A stretch of 64,000 bases of DNA, taken from assembly GCA_900315635.1 (NCBI GenBank), contig OMZV01000002.1, positions 62,001-126,000 on the forward strand, in the 5' to 3' direction. Under the pieces are notes generated by a model. The model was given only the letters and a program-made list of their open reading frames with translations, was not told the DNA's origin and made no database searches. The stretch comes from an uncultured Prevotella sp. Its GTDB lineage: Bacteria; Bacteroidota; Bacteroidia; Bacteroidales; Bacteroidaceae. The position numbers and the translations under genes are program-made. Shown piece by piece: positions 14,658 through 23,945 of the stretch (position 1 is the first letter of the stretch; every line of letters starts with the position of its first letter).

Positions 14658-16490
14658 ATGGATAATTATATTGTATCGGCGCGAAAGTACCGTCCGATGA
14701 CATTCGACTCTGTGGTCGGTCAGAAGGCATTGACTACAACGCTGAAGAATGCCGTCAAGAGCGGGAAACTCGCCCATGCCTACCTATTCTGCGGTCCTCG
14801 TGGAGTGGGTAAGACGACGTGTGCCCGAATATTTGCCAAGGCGATAAACTGTGAGAACCCGACGGCTGACGGTGAGGCTTGCAACGAGTGCGAGAGCTGC
14901 AAGGCGTTCAATGAGGGACGTTCGTTCAATATCTTTGAACTTGATGCCGCATCGAACAACTCGGTCGAGAATATCCGCTCGCTGATGGAACAGACCCGCA
15001 TTCCGCCGCAGGTGGGACGCTACAAGGTGTTCATCATCGACGAGGTCCACATGCTGTCGACTGCCGCTTTCAATGCGTTCCTGAAGACTCTTGAGGAACC
15101 GCCGGCACATGTTATCTTTATTCTGTGTACAACGGAGAAGAACAAGGTGCTGCCGACTATCCTGTCGCGTTGCCAGATTTATGACTTCGAGCGCATGACG
15201 GTTCCTAATACCGTTGAGCACCTGAAAATGGTGGCTCAGAAGGAAGGCATAAAGTATGAGGAACAAGCTCTGGAGGTTATCGCCGAGAAGGCCGACGGAG
15301 GTATGCGTGACGCTTTGTCGATATTCGACCAGGCAGCAAGTTTCTCTCAGGGCGATATAACATACCAGAAGGTTATCGAGGACTTGAATGTGCTTGATGC
15401 CGACAACTACTTCAACATTATTGATTTGGCACTGGCTAACAAGGTTGCCGATATTATGGTGCTATTAAATAATGTCGTAAACAAGGGATTCGATGCCGGC
15501 AATCTGATTAACGGTCTTGCCAGCCACGTGCGCAATGTGCTCATGGCTAAGGATCCGCAGACCCTGCCTTTGCTGGAGATCAGCGACCGGCAGCGCCAGC
15601 GTTATCATGAGCAGGCTAAGAAGTGTCCGGCAAACTTCCTCTATAAGGCATTGCAGATTATGAACCGCTGTGATGTCGAGTACCGCCAGTCGAGCAATAA
15701 GCGGTTGCTGGTGGAGCTGACTCTCATCGAGATTGCGCAGATAACGCAGCCTGACGACAAGGATGTGCCTGCCGCGGGGCGCAGCCCCAGAAGACTGAAA
15801 TCCCTGTTTAAGCTTTTGGTACCCAACAAACAGCCTAAACCGGCAGCGCAGGTGGCCGGGGCTGCTAGCTCTCTTTCGCCGCGGGCGTCACAGCGCCAGC
15901 ATACCGAAGGAGCTGTTGCAGGTGCCTCTACAGAATCTGTTCCATCGTCATCAACCCCGGTATCCGACAAGCAGGACTCTGCTACATCGAAAATTCAACA
16001 TTCAAAACTCAAAACTCAACATTTGAATTTCGGCTCTCTTGGTCTGTCGTTCGACAATCTTCTCAAGGAGAAGAACAAGAAACCGGAATACGTTCAGGAC
16101 TATGAGATAACCAATAAGGACGAAAAGACGAAGTTCTCTCAGGCTGACCTCGAACGCGAGTGGCGTGCCATGTGTGTGCGAATGGAAAACAGTGCTCCGG
16201 GTCAGGCTCAGAGGTTGAAGAATATTCATCCTGTCATTACCCAGTATCCTGACATTGAGATAGCTGTCGACAATAAGATTCTGCTTGATGAGATAAAACC
16301 GATTCAGCGTCGGTTGCGTGCCACTATGGCAAAGTATCTCCATAATGGCAATATACAATTTTCCATCCGCCTTGCCCGTCAGGAGGAAATAAAGCCAATG
16401 CTTACTCCTCTCGAAAACTATGAGCAGATGAAGAAGGACAATCCTGCCATCAACAGCCTTGTCGAGCAGTTGGGGCTGGAGTTGGCATAA
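14658..16490 (+). CDS. dnaX: DNA polymerase III subunit gamma/tau
   Basis: 610 residues. Clamp-loader ATPase: Walker A GPRGVGKTTCA (about residues 46-56), a zinc-binding cluster of cysteines (CENPTADGEACNECESC), Walker B VFIIDEVHML, the SRC motif in ILSRCQIYDFE and a sensor-2 region. After the AAA+ and collar domains comes a Pro/Ser/Ala-rich linker (about 370-455), then a tau-specific C-terminal domain (DLEREWRAMCVRMEN...). Part of the linker, SKIQHSKLKTQHLNF, is encoded by a dispersed simple repeat (15986-16028) unlike the rest of the gene. Confidence 0.97.
   Translation: MDNYIVSARKYRPMTFDSVVGQKALTTTLKNAVKSGKLAHAYLFCGPRGVGKTTCARIFAKAINCENPTADGEACNECESCKAFNEGRSFNIFELDAASNNSVENIRSLMEQTRIPPQVGRYKVFIIDEVHMLSTAAFNAFLKTLEEPPAHVIFILCTTEKNKVLPTILSRCQIYDFERMTVPNTVEHLKMVAQKEGIKYEEQALEVIAEKADGGMRDALSIFDQAASFSQGDITYQKVIEDLNVLDADNYFNIIDLALANKVADIMVLLNNVVNKGFDAGNLINGLASHVRNVLMAKDPQTLPLLEISDRQRQRYHEQAKKCPANFLYKALQIMNRCDVEYRQSSNKRLLVELTLIEIAQITQPDDKDVPAAGRSPRRLKSLFKLLVPNKQPKPAAQVAGAASSLSPRASQRQHTEGAVAGASTESVPSSSTPVSDKQDSATSKIQHSKLKTQHLNFGSLGLSFDNLLKEKNKKPEYVQDYEITNKDEKTKFSQADLEREWRAMCVRMENSAPGQAQRLKNIHPVITQYPDIEIAVDNKILLDEIKPIQRRLRATMAKYLHNGNIQFSIRLARQEEIKPMLTPLENYEQMKKDNPAINSLVEQLGLELA
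15986..16028. repeat. Dispersed simple repeat inside dnaX
   Basis: Five units close to AACTCAAA/AACATTCA lie in frame in the linker-coding part of dnaX. The same class of repeat occurs in spacers elsewhere (for example 23040-23115). Confidence 0.7.
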
Positions 16491-16524
16491 AGATTATTCA
16501 CCCAAATAAAATCCCCACCAAACG

Positions 16525-16650
16525 AAAATCCCCACCAAGCCTCCCCCAAGGGGAGGATGTTTAATCACCTAATTTAATTTGAGCAACAACTCAGTAGTCG
16601 TTTGGTAATCAGACATCCTCCCCTTGGGAGAGGCTTGGTGGGGATTTTTA
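16525..16650. repeat. MITE-like inverted repeat between dnaX and asnA
   Basis: Long imperfect arms at 16525-16569 and 16604-16650 carry ATCCCCACCAAGCCTCCCCC and its complement, with a 34-nt AT-rich loop; a partial extra copy of the terminus lies at 16508. Each arm itself holds a smaller CTCCCC/GGGGAG palindrome. It lies between convergent dnaX and asnA and could fold into a bidirectional terminator. Same family as 6017-6144 and 38271-38458. Confidence 0.85.
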
Positions 16651-16659
16651 TTTAATAAA

Positions 16660-17697
16660 TTATATCAGCGGCATTCCAGCCTCTTCACATTCCTTTCTCA
16701 TTTCTTCCGGCCAGATGCTGGCTTGTATCTCGCCGATATGAGCTTTGTGGAGCATGACCATGCAAAGGCGGCTCTGACCGATACCGCCTCCGATGCTAAG
16801 AGGCAGCTTGCCGTCGAGTAGCAGCTTGTGGAAGTACAGTTTTTCACGGTCTTCAGCTCCTTCTATCTTCAACTGGCGAAGAAGGCTTTCCTTGTCAACA
16901 CGGATACCCATTGAACTCAGCTCGAAACTGTGACCAAGTACAGGATACCATATAAGTATGTCGCCGTTGAGTCCTGCCTTGCCATTCTCGGCAACTGTCG
17001 ACCAGTCGTCATAGTCAGGCGAGCGTCCGTCGTGCTTCTTTCCGTTACTCAGTTTTCCACCGATTCCTTCAACAAACACGGCACCATATTTCTTGCAAAT
17101 CGCGTCCTCACGTTCCTTCGGAGTCTTGTCAGGATACATGTCAAGAAGATCCTGGCTGTGAACGAAGTGAATGTCCTTCGGCAGGAACGGCTTCAACTGC
17201 GGATAGCTCTCGCAGGCAAGAAACTCAGTGCGGAGAATTGCGCTGTATATTCTGCGGACAATGTTCTCTAGGAACTTTATTGTGCGGTCCTCCTTTGTGA
17301 TTACAGCCTCCCAGTCCCACTGGTCTACATACAGCGAGTGAAGATTGTCGAGCTCTTCGTCAGCACGGATGGCGTTCATGTCGGTATATATACCATAACC
17401 CGGCTCTATCTTGTATTCAGCCAGCGTCAGTCGCTTCCATTTTGCCAATGAGTGGACAATCTCTGCCTTTGCGCCGTTCATGTCCTTTATGCTGAACGTT
17501 ACAGGTTTCTCAACTCCATTGAGGTTATCGTTTATTCCGAGACCGCTCAGCACGAACAGAGGGGCTGTCACGCGGCTGAGGCGTAACTCTGTGGCGAGGT
17601 TCTCCTGAAAGAAGTCCTTTATGCGTTTGATGCCTTGCTCGGTCTGTCGTTTGCCCAGCAATGGCTTATAGCCTTCCGGCTTGATTAGTTTGCTCAT
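16660..17697 (-). CDS. asnA: Aspartate-ammonia ligase (asparagine synthetase A)
   Basis: 345 residues, the expected length. Class II aminoacyl-tRNA synthetase-like fold: RLSRVTAPLFV, FSIKDMNGAKAEIVHSLAKWKR, GIYTDMNAIRADEELDNLHS and the C-terminal SIGGGIGQSRLCMVML motif that binds ATP. It makes asparagine from aspartate, ammonia and ATP in the cytoplasm. It has its own promoter box (17739-17746) and is convergent with dnaX. Confidence 0.97.
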   Translation of the reverse strand: MSKLIKPEGYKPLLGKRQTEQGIKRIKDFFQENLATELRLSRVTAPLFVLSGLGINDNLNGVEKPVTFSIKDMNGAKAEIVHSLAKWKRLTLAEYKIEPGYGIYTDMNAIRADEELDNLHSLYVDQWDWEAVITKEDRTIKFLENIVRRIYSAILRTEFLACESYPQLKPFLPKDIHFVHSQDLLDMYPDKTPKEREDAICKKYGAVFVEGIGGKLSNGKKHDGRSPDYDDWSTVAENGKAGLNGDILIWYPVLGHSFELSSMGIRVDKESLLRQLKIEGAEDREKLYFHKLLLDGKLPLSIGGGIGQSRLCMVMLHKAHIGEIQASIWPEEMRKECEEAGMPLI

Positions 17698-17738
17698 TTA
17701 TGTTATTTCTTTTGTCTGTTTTAAAATGAATGTGACTG

Positions 17739-17746
17739 CAAAGGTA
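17739..17746 (-). promoter_or_regulatory. Promoter -7 box of asnA
   Basis: TACCTTTG on the minus strand, 41 nt before the asnA ATG. Confidence 0.65.
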
Positions 17747-17897
17747 ACCATAAATAATTAAAATGCAAGCAAATCACAAGTAAAATTGTTCAAAATGCAA
17801 TAATAATTTCCAAAATGCTTGTCTTTTGCGCATAATGATTCTACAATAATACAAAAATAAAAACCTGATTTTGTTTTGTTTTCTCCCCCGTTTATTG

Positions 17898-17905
17898 TAA
17901 CTTTG
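17898..17905 (+). promoter_or_regulatory. Promoter -7 box of tRNA-Arg
   Basis: TAACTTTG followed by CAC, 42 nt before the 5' end of the mature tRNA. The AT-rich spacer 17750-17890 holds no ORF. Confidence 0.65.
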
Positions 17906-17947
17906 CACGTCGGTTACGCTTCATCCGTAATCCTTTTTATCTCATTA

Positions 17948-18021
17948 GGCTCCGTAGCTCAGTTGAATAGAGCATCAGATTCCGGTTCTGAGTGTCGCGG
18001 GTTTGAGTCCCGCCGGAGTCA
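17948..18021 (+). tRNA. tRNA-Arg (anticodon CCG)
   Basis: Complete cloverleaf of 74 nt. Acceptor GGCTCCG pairs with CGGAGTC (one G-U), the D arm is GCTC...GAGC, and the anticodon stem TCAGA/TCTGA encloses loop TTCCGGT with anticodon CCG reading CGG. The T arm is GCGGG-TTTGAGT-CCCGC and the discriminator is A. CCA is not encoded. It is a single-gene unit. Confidence 0.93.
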
Positions 18022-18131
18022 CATTTTTGATGGAGCAATACCTTAATACAAAGGCTTTTAGCCATAAGGATATAGGTCATTTTAATTGGATTCTGGAGAC
18101 AATCGCAAATTATTAATTTGTGGACGAATGT

Positions 18132-18539
18132 CTATAGAACGGTTGCTACTACATGTCTGGAGCCGCCATCATTGCGGAACTCGCAGAGGTAGATTCCCTG
18201 CCAAGTGCCGAGATTCAGGCGCCCGCCCGTGATGGGAATGTTGATGCTCACACCCGTCATGATGCACTTGGCGTGTGCCGGCATGTCGTCGGATCCTTCG
18301 AGAGTGTGCTCATAATAAGGCTCGTTCTCAGGTACAAGGCGGTCGTAGATGCTCTCCATGTCGGCACGCACAGACGGGTCCCAGTTCTCGCAGATGCTCA
18401 GGGCACAGCTCGTGTGCTTGATAAACAGGTTGAGAATGCCGACTTCGGGCAGGTCGGGCAGATGGCGGACAACCTCGTCGGTTATGAGATAGAAGCCACG
18501 ACCACGTGACTTCAGTGTGAATTCAGTTTGTTTAGCCAT
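18132..18539 (-). CDS. YjbQ / UPF0047 family protein
   Basis: 135 residues, the usual size. Family signature: FIKHTSCALSICENWDPSVRADME and HTLEGSDDMPAHAKCIMTG, ending with LGTWQGIYLCEFRNDGGSRHVV. Conserved His/Asp residues mark a metal or phosphate site. Members have been reported to show thiamine-phosphate synthase activity, but the physiological role is unclear. Monocistronic, with a promoter box at 18568-18575. Confidence 0.9.
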   Translation of the reverse strand: MAKQTEFTLKSRGRGFYLITDEVVRHLPDLPEVGILNLFIKHTSCALSICENWDPSVRADMESIYDRLVPENEPYYEHTLEGSDDMPAHAKCIMTGVSINIPITGGRLNLGTWQGIYLCEFRNDGGSRHVVATVL

Positions 18540-18567
18540 TGTTATTCGTTGAAAATCTATATATCGG

Positions 18568-18575
18568 CAAAGGTA
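18568..18575 (-). promoter_or_regulatory. Promoter -7 box of yjbQ
   Basis: TACCTTTG on the minus strand, 28 nt before the ATG at 18539. Confidence 0.65.
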
Positions 18576-18635
18576 CGGAATAAAATTGGATTGGAGAAAA
18601 AACAGAAATTATTTTGGCATTTCAGAACTTTAAAT

Positions 18636-18643
18636 TAATTTTG
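18636..18643 (+). promoter_or_regulatory. Promoter -7 box of the propeller/AraC regulator
   Basis: TAATTTTG followed by CA, 59 nt upstream of the chosen ATG at 18703. Confidence 0.55.
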
Positions 18644-18702
18644 CAATTACAAAACTACGAAGAAACTTTTTTGAATACGGGACTGTGAAAATAACTGAAG
18701 CC

Positions 18703-21700
18703 ATGAACCTACGTGCCCAAACACTGATGGTGTTATTATTTGTCTTTCTGGGTTTGTCGGCCCAGCCGGTCTGTACTGTCCGCACATTTACGCTGCGTGA
18801 CGGTCTGGCGGCTCACAATATATCATCATTTGCCCAAAGTAGCGACGACCTCATGTGGCTCGCCACATGGAACGGACTCTGCTGTTTCGACGGCTACAAC
18901 TTCCAAACCTTCCGGAGTCGGCAGGGCGATAAGGGGGGACTGACGACCAACCGACTAATATATATCAGGGTCAACAGCCACGACGATGTATGGTGCATTG
19001 CTTACGACCGGCAGCTGTTCTTGTTCGATACGCACACGTGTCAGTTCCGGAGTGTTGCCAACTTGATAACGAAGGCGGCAGGACGGGACGTCGACATCCG
19101 TACCGTTTTCCCACTGGCTAACGGCAGGACATGGATTGGCGGAACAGCCGAGGGCGAGATTTTCGTATCGGCCGACAGCCTTATCCGTGACGGCGAAGGA
19201 ATAGAGAAGCCCCAGTTGAAAGAACTTAACGAAGCCAAACTCATAAAGGCATTCCTCGACCAGTATGGCAACGAGTGGATAACTACCGAGAAAACAACCA
19301 TAACGGCTAACGGCGACAGGACCACCAGAGTGCGTTGTGACTTCTTTGCCGAGGCGGGAAAGAATGTCGTCCTCGCGTCGAAGGACGGCAAGGTGTTCGT
19401 GTTCAAGAACAATGGAAAGCACAGCAAGATATACTCTATCGGCGGCGTCGACTCCATCCGTGACATGCAGCCTATTGATGATTCGCGTATGGCGATGGCA
19501 ACGACCAATGGCGTCGTTGTCCTCGATGTCAACTCTGGCACGTACCGCACGGTGGCTGAGGTAGGCTCCGACGTGCAGAAGCTGTTCGTCGACAGCCGTA
19601 ACGAGATTTGGGCGTTCGGCTTGCAGCCCGGCGTCTGGCTCATCGACAGGCAACTGTCCGGCGCCCGCCATCTGCAGGCTGTATCGCTGAACCCGGCTGA
19701 CAGGACGGAAAGTACATCTCCGCTGTTCCGTGAGAGCGACGATGGTACGATATGGCTCATTCCGACCGACGGCAAGTTCTGCTATTTCGACAGGACAACA
19801 GGCAATCTCGTGCCTTATGCCCTGCGGATGCCTATCTTTCCAAGCATGCCGTTCCCGTTGATGAAACGGTTCGCCTTCGACCGGCAAGGCAATCTGTGGT
19901 TCACCGATGAGCATATACTCTCACTTGTGTCTTTCGGCGAGCGCCACTATTCGTACATCCCGGTGGTCAATAACGAGGATGTCCGCTCTGTGGCAACCGA
20001 CCCTGACGGCAACTTGTGGATAGGAATGGTAAGCGGCGAGGTGGCTTTGGCTTCGCCCGACGGACAGCTTAAGGGTTTCATCAATGCCGCCGGACAACTC
20101 CAGACAAGCCACTGTGTGCTGTCCGACAAGGTGTATGCACTGATGGTCGACAAGGGCGGACGCCTGTGGATCGGAACAAAGGGCGATGGCATATATGTCC
20201 GTGAGCCCGGTGGAGCTATGCGGCATTATAAGAAAGACGACGCCAGCTCACTGCCTTCGAATGATATTTACGGATTCGACATTGCGCCAGATGGACGTAT
20301 CTGGATTGCCACCTTCTCCGACGGACCGTGCATAGTCGATGAGGCTGGCGGCAGTGTAAAGTTTCTCTCGGCGGGCAAAGGCATCAATGGCTATCCTAAG
20401 GGCAAGTTCATGAAAGTCAGACGAGTGACCCACACCAATGACGGGACGATGCTGCTGTCGACCAATGCCGGTCTCGTCATTATGAGGAAGACGGGCGCGA
20501 ACTACTACAAGAGCTATGTAGCCGAGTATGTGCCCGACGACACGACAAGCCTGCTGACGGGCGATGTCATGCAGACGCTCGTCACCCGCAACGGCGATAT
20601 TTACACGATAACGATGGGTGGCGGTATGCAGAAACTCGTTTCGACGAATATCCTGTCGGACAAGCTGAAGTTCCGGCAGGTTGATGCTGTAAACTGTGAA
20701 GAGGGTATGATACAGTCGGCTCTTGAGGACCGTATGGGACGTATCTGGATTATCCGTGAGACGAGCGTCGACTGCTATGATGCCGGAAAGGACTCGTCGA
20801 TTTACTATAATGGGTCTCCCGCTGAGCAGCTGAGCCTGTCGGAAGCCCAGCCGACGACATCGCCCGACGGCAGCAAACTGTACATTGGCGCTTTGGGTGG
20901 CGTTATGGTGTTGACTCCGGCGAACCTGAAGAAGTCTAGCTTTGTGCCGAGGATTGTCTTCACTGAGGTTAAGTTCCAGGGCGAGGACAGGACACATCCT
21001 ATACTGAACACCGACGAGCTCGATGTGCCGTCGGACAAGCGAAACCTGACGATATACTTCTCGGCCCTCGACTATCGTGACAACTATGGCATACGGTATG
21101 CCTACAAGATAGACGGGACGGACAAGGAATGGTCGTACTCGTCGAGGAGCCACAGCGCATCGTTCAACCATCTGCCGAAAGGACATATCCGGCTTCTGGT
21201 AAGGAGCACCAACAGCGACGGTATCTGGACCGACAATGTAACGGTGCTGAACATCTACTCGCATCCTACTTTCTGGGAGACGGGCTGGGCGAAGTTGCTA
21301 TATCTCTTCATCCTTTGCTGTCTGATAGCTTTGGGTATATACATCTACACGCTCAGAACGAAGATCAAGGACATGCTCAATGACTGGACTGAGCATCTCC
21401 GTGAGCTGAAGGAGCGGCGTGCGAAACTGGCTGAGCCGGAGGTGGTCAACCCCGACGAGCTGTTCATGAAGCACATGAAGGAGTACCTGAGCAATAACCT
21501 CACCAATACGGACATGAAGATTGATGATATTGCCGAGTATGTCAATATGAGCCGGTCGGCATTCCAGACTAAGGTGAAGGAACTGACGGGACTGAAGCCT
21601 ATCGACTATGTGACGAAGGTAAGGATGGACCGTGCAAAGTATTTGCTTAAAAACTCGCATGAGAATGTCAACCAGATAGCTTACTCCGTGGGCTATTCCG

Positions 21701-21792
21701 ACCCGAAGTATTTCAGCCGTGTGTTCAAGCGTCTGGTAGGCGAAACGCCTACTCAGTTTAAGGCAAGGATGGAGCAGACTAATGAGGAGTAG
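18703..21792 (+). CDS. Membrane regulator: periplasmic propeller, Y_Y_Y, TM, AraC; no kinase
   Basis: 1029 residues. After a signal peptide (LMVLLFVFLGLSAQP) come many two-component-propeller repeats (WLATWNGLCCFDGYNF, LWIGMVSGEV, LWIGTKGDGIYV, IWIATFSDG), then a Y_Y_Y domain (YAYKIDGTDKEW...). One membrane helix follows near residues 864-884, a 35-residue coiled coil, and an AraC HTH domain (about 919-1029; DIAEYVNMSRSAFQTKVKEL and VGYSDPKYFSRVFKRL). Hybrid two-component proteins of this group normally hold HisKA, HATPase and receiver domains between helix and HTH; all are absent here. It would sense a periplasmic ligand and act directly on DNA. A GTG at 18685 is a less likely start. Confidence 0.88.
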   Translation: MNLRAQTLMVLLFVFLGLSAQPVCTVRTFTLRDGLAAHNISSFAQSSDDLMWLATWNGLCCFDGYNFQTFRSRQGDKGGLTTNRLIYIRVNSHDDVWCIAYDRQLFLFDTHTCQFRSVANLITKAAGRDVDIRTVFPLANGRTWIGGTAEGEIFVSADSLIRDGEGIEKPQLKELNEAKLIKAFLDQYGNEWITTEKTTITANGDRTTRVRCDFFAEAGKNVVLASKDGKVFVFKNNGKHSKIYSIGGVDSIRDMQPIDDSRMAMATTNGVVVLDVNSGTYRTVAEVGSDVQKLFVDSRNEIWAFGLQPGVWLIDRQLSGARHLQAVSLNPADRTESTSPLFRESDDGTIWLIPTDGKFCYFDRTTGNLVPYALRMPIFPSMPFPLMKRFAFDRQGNLWFTDEHILSLVSFGERHYSYIPVVNNEDVRSVATDPDGNLWIGMVSGEVALASPDGQLKGFINAAGQLQTSHCVLSDKVYALMVDKGGRLWIGTKGDGIYVREPGGAMRHYKKDDASSLPSNDIYGFDIAPDGRIWIATFSDGPCIVDEAGGSVKFLSAGKGINGYPKGKFMKVRRVTHTNDGTMLLSTNAGLVIMRKTGANYYKSYVAEYVPDDTTSLLTGDVMQTLVTRNGDIYTITMGGGMQKLVSTNILSDKLKFRQVDAVNCEEGMIQSALEDRMGRIWIIRETSVDCYDAGKDSSIYYNGSPAEQLSLSEAQPTTSPDGSKLYIGALGGVMVLTPANLKKSSFVPRIVFTEVKFQGEDRTHPILNTDELDVPSDKRNLTIYFSALDYRDNYGIRYAYKIDGTDKEWSYSSRSHSASFNHLPKGHIRLLVRSTNSDGIWTDNVTVLNIYSHPTFWETGWAKLLYLFILCCLIALGIYIYTLRTKIKDMLNDWTEHLRELKERRAKLAEPEVVNPDELFMKHMKEYLSNNLTNTDMKIDDIAEYVNMSRSAFQTKVKELTGLKPIDYVTKVRMDRAKYLLKNSHENVNQIAYSVGYSDPKYFSRVFKRLVGETPTQFKARMEQTNEE

Positions 21793-21855
21793 GTGTTTTG
21801 ACTGAGGAAAAATGACATTTCGTTGATTGTTTTTGGTCGTTTTGGCTGTATTGGC

Positions 21856-21863
21856 TAACTTTG
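21856..21863 (+). promoter_or_regulatory. Promoter -7 box of the LytS-type kinase gene
   Basis: TAACTTTG followed by CAC, 26 nt before the ATG at 21889. Confidence 0.65.
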
Positions 21864-21888
21864 CACGCTGAAAAGGAAAATACAGTCT

Positions 21889-23043
21889 ATGTCGAAAAAA
21901 GGTATATTGCAATTTCCTCGAAAGCACGGAGAGACCCTCATTTACGCTTTCTGCTGGCTGCTGGTATTCGTGATACCACTGCTTATGATGTATGTCCGTA
22001 CCCGCAATCACACTGATGAGGTGTTCGATTGGGAGGAACTGGGGCATGTGTGGATTGCTGAGGCTGCCTTTTTCGTTATATTCTTAATCCACAATTATCT
22101 GCTTGCGCCGCTGTTGGTCTATAAGAAACGCCGCGGGTTGTACCTCGGCATTGTGTCGGTGCTGGTCATCGGGTTCGGCATTTATCAGTTCTCGACACGT
22201 CCGTCAGGTCCTCATCATCACAAGTATAAGATGAGAATGGAACAGATATGCAAGCAGAAGAAGGCTATGGGCATCAATAATCCTGACCAGATGGGTCCGC
22301 CACCAGGTCATCATCGTCGTCCGTTCATCGTCGACCAGTTCGACTTTATCAGTGTCATTATTCTCGTACTTATGCTTGGCATGAATGTCGCCGTCAAGCT
22401 GTTGTTCAAGCAAAATGAGAGTGAGAAGAAACTCCAGCAGCTGAAGAACGAGAATCTGCACCAGCAACTGGAATATCTGAAATACCAGATTAATCCTCAC
22501 TTCTTCATGAACACGCTGAATAATATCCACGCATTGGTCGATATTGACCCTGAGGAAGCCAAGGAGAGTATCATCGAGCTGTCGAAGTTGATGAGGTATG
22601 TCCTCTATGACGGCAATAAGCATATGTCCAGTTTACAGAAGGAAAGCGACTTCATCGACAATTATATTGAGTTGATGAAGCTGCGCTATTCCGACAAGGT
22701 GGAGATTGTCGTCGACCGTGACAAGTCGTTTCCTGATGTGCTGGTGGCTCCGCTGATAACGATTACATACGTTGAGAATGCGTTCAAGCATGGCGTGAGC
22801 TACAGGCTCAAGAGCTTTATCCACATTACTTCGCATGTAAAGGACGGACGGTTCTTGTTCTCGTGTGTCAACTCGAAGCATAAGGAGAGCACTGAGAGAC
22901 ACGGCGGAGTTGGCCTGGAGAATACTCGTAAGCGCCTCGACTTAATATATGGCGATGATTACAAGCTCGACATTGAGGATGGTGAGGAGACATATAGTGT
23001 GAGGTTGGAGATACCTCTAAATTATGGAAATGCAAAATGCTAA
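21889..23043 (+). CDS. LytS/YehU-type sensor histidine kinase
   Basis: 384 residues. Four membrane helices in the first about 175 residues, then a His_kinase domain (YLKYQINPHFFMNTLNN, phospho-accepting His204) and an HATPase region (ITYVENAFKHGVSY, GGVGLENTRKRLDLIYG). The loop between helices 3 and 4 is rich in His, Met, Lys and Pro (PHHHKYKMRMEQICKQKK... MGPPPGHHRRP), which suggests, but does not prove, metal binding. It is followed by a LytTR response regulator, its obvious partner. Confidence 0.9.
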   Translation: MSKKGILQFPRKHGETLIYAFCWLLVFVIPLLMMYVRTRNHTDEVFDWEELGHVWIAEAAFFVIFLIHNYLLAPLLVYKKRRGLYLGIVSVLVIGFGIYQFSTRPSGPHHHKYKMRMEQICKQKKAMGINNPDQMGPPPGHHRRPFIVDQFDFISVIILVLMLGMNVAVKLLFKQNESEKKLQQLKNENLHQQLEYLKYQINPHFFMNTLNNIHALVDIDPEEAKESIIELSKLMRYVLYDGNKHMSSLQKESDFIDNYIELMKLRYSDKVEIVVDRDKSFPDVLVAPLITITYVENAFKHGVSYRLKSFIHITSHVKDGRFLFSCVNSKHKESTERHGGVGLENTRKRLDLIYGDDYKLDIEDGEETYSVRLEIPLNYGNAKC

Positions 23044-23118
23044 ATTCAAAAATATGATTTCTGTGATAAACATTAAAAGTAATCATAATTTTGAATTTTG
23101 AATTTTTAACTTTGAATT
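23040..23118. repeat. Dispersed simple repeat (GAATTT/AAATTC)
   Basis: Inverted and direct copies of AAATTCAAAA and TTTTGAATTTTGAATTTTTAA fill the gap between kinase and regulator genes. A TAACTTTG box at 23107-23114 lies inside it and could give the regulator its own promoter. Confidence 0.55.
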
Positions 23119-23126
23119 ACAAATAT

Positions 23127-23852
23127 ATGATAAAGGTTTTAGCAATAGATGATGAGCCGTTGGCACTGCGCCAGTTGGCTGCATATATAAATAAGGTGGA
23201 TTTTCTGGAACTGCGTGGCCAGTGTCAGAGTGCCGCCGAGGCAAAGGCTATCATGGACGAGGAGCCCATTGATGCGTTGTTCATCGACATTAACATGCCG
23301 GATGTCAACGGAATGGACTTCGTGAAAAGCCTTGACGTGGCGCCGATAGTGGTTTTCACGACGGCTTACAGCGATTATGCCATTGACGGATACAAGGTCA
23401 ATGCGGTCGATTATCTGCTTAAACCGTTCTCGCTTGCCGACTTCAGGAAGGCTGCCGACAAGGTGAAGGAGCAGTATGACCTGCGGCATCAGGAACCGAT
23501 AGTATCGCAGGTCGACGATGACGACTCGCTGTTCTTCAAGACTGAGCACCGCATTGTCCGTGTGAAAATCGATGATATAAGGTATATCGAGGGTATGAGT
23601 GAGTATCTGAAAATCCATACTGAGGGGCGCCAGAAGCCGGTTATAGTACTGTTGAGCATGAAGAAACTGGAGGAGCGGTTGCCTAAGTCGAAGTTCATGC
23701 GCATCCACCGGTCGTTCATTATCAATCTTTCGAAGATTCAAGAGGTGATAAAGAACCGTGTCATTATGGATGAGGACACTAATCTTCCGGTTGGCGACCT
23801 GTACAAAGATGCGTTCAGCAATTACATTGACTCGAAGTTCTTGGGGAAGTAA
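23127..23852 (+). CDS. LytR/AlgR-type response regulator (REC-LytTR)
   Basis: 241 residues from the ATG at 23127, where the receiver domain begins directly (MIKVLAIDDEPLAL). An upstream in-frame ATG at 23091 would only add repeat-encoded residues. Receiver: acidic DDEP, phospho-acceptor Asp54 in FIDINMPDVNG, conserved Thr/Ser in VFTTAYSDYAIDGY and Lys in YLLKPFSL. C-terminal LytTR DNA-binding domain: IRYIEGMSEYLKIHT and FMRIHRSFIINLSKI. It acts with the preceding kinase; target genes are not evident. Confidence 0.92.
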   Translation: MIKVLAIDDEPLALRQLAAYINKVDFLELRGQCQSAAEAKAIMDEEPIDALFIDINMPDVNGMDFVKSLDVAPIVVFTTAYSDYAIDGYKVNAVDYLLKPFSLADFRKAADKVKEQYDLRHQEPIVSQVDDDDSLFFKTEHRIVRVKIDDIRYIEGMSEYLKIHTEGRQKPVIVLLSMKKLEERLPKSKFMRIHRSFIINLSKIQEVIKNRVIMDEDTNLPVGDLYKDAFSNYIDSKFLGK

Positions 23853-23945
23853 GGGCTCGTTCCAAGCCGGTTGAAAAGGGATATTTTATCGAACAATATA
23901 ATTCAATAGTTTAATTCTTATTACAGAAAAGAGTTTTTAATAGAT

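Noticed and set aside
16525-16650. An insertion sequence between dnaX and asnA
   Set aside because: No transposase ORF; the element is only an inverted repeat of about 125 bp.
18955-21264. Long minus-strand ORFs opposite the first propeller regulator
   Set aside because: The plus strand carries the propeller, Y_Y_Y and AraC motifs; the opposite ORFs show no signal or family.
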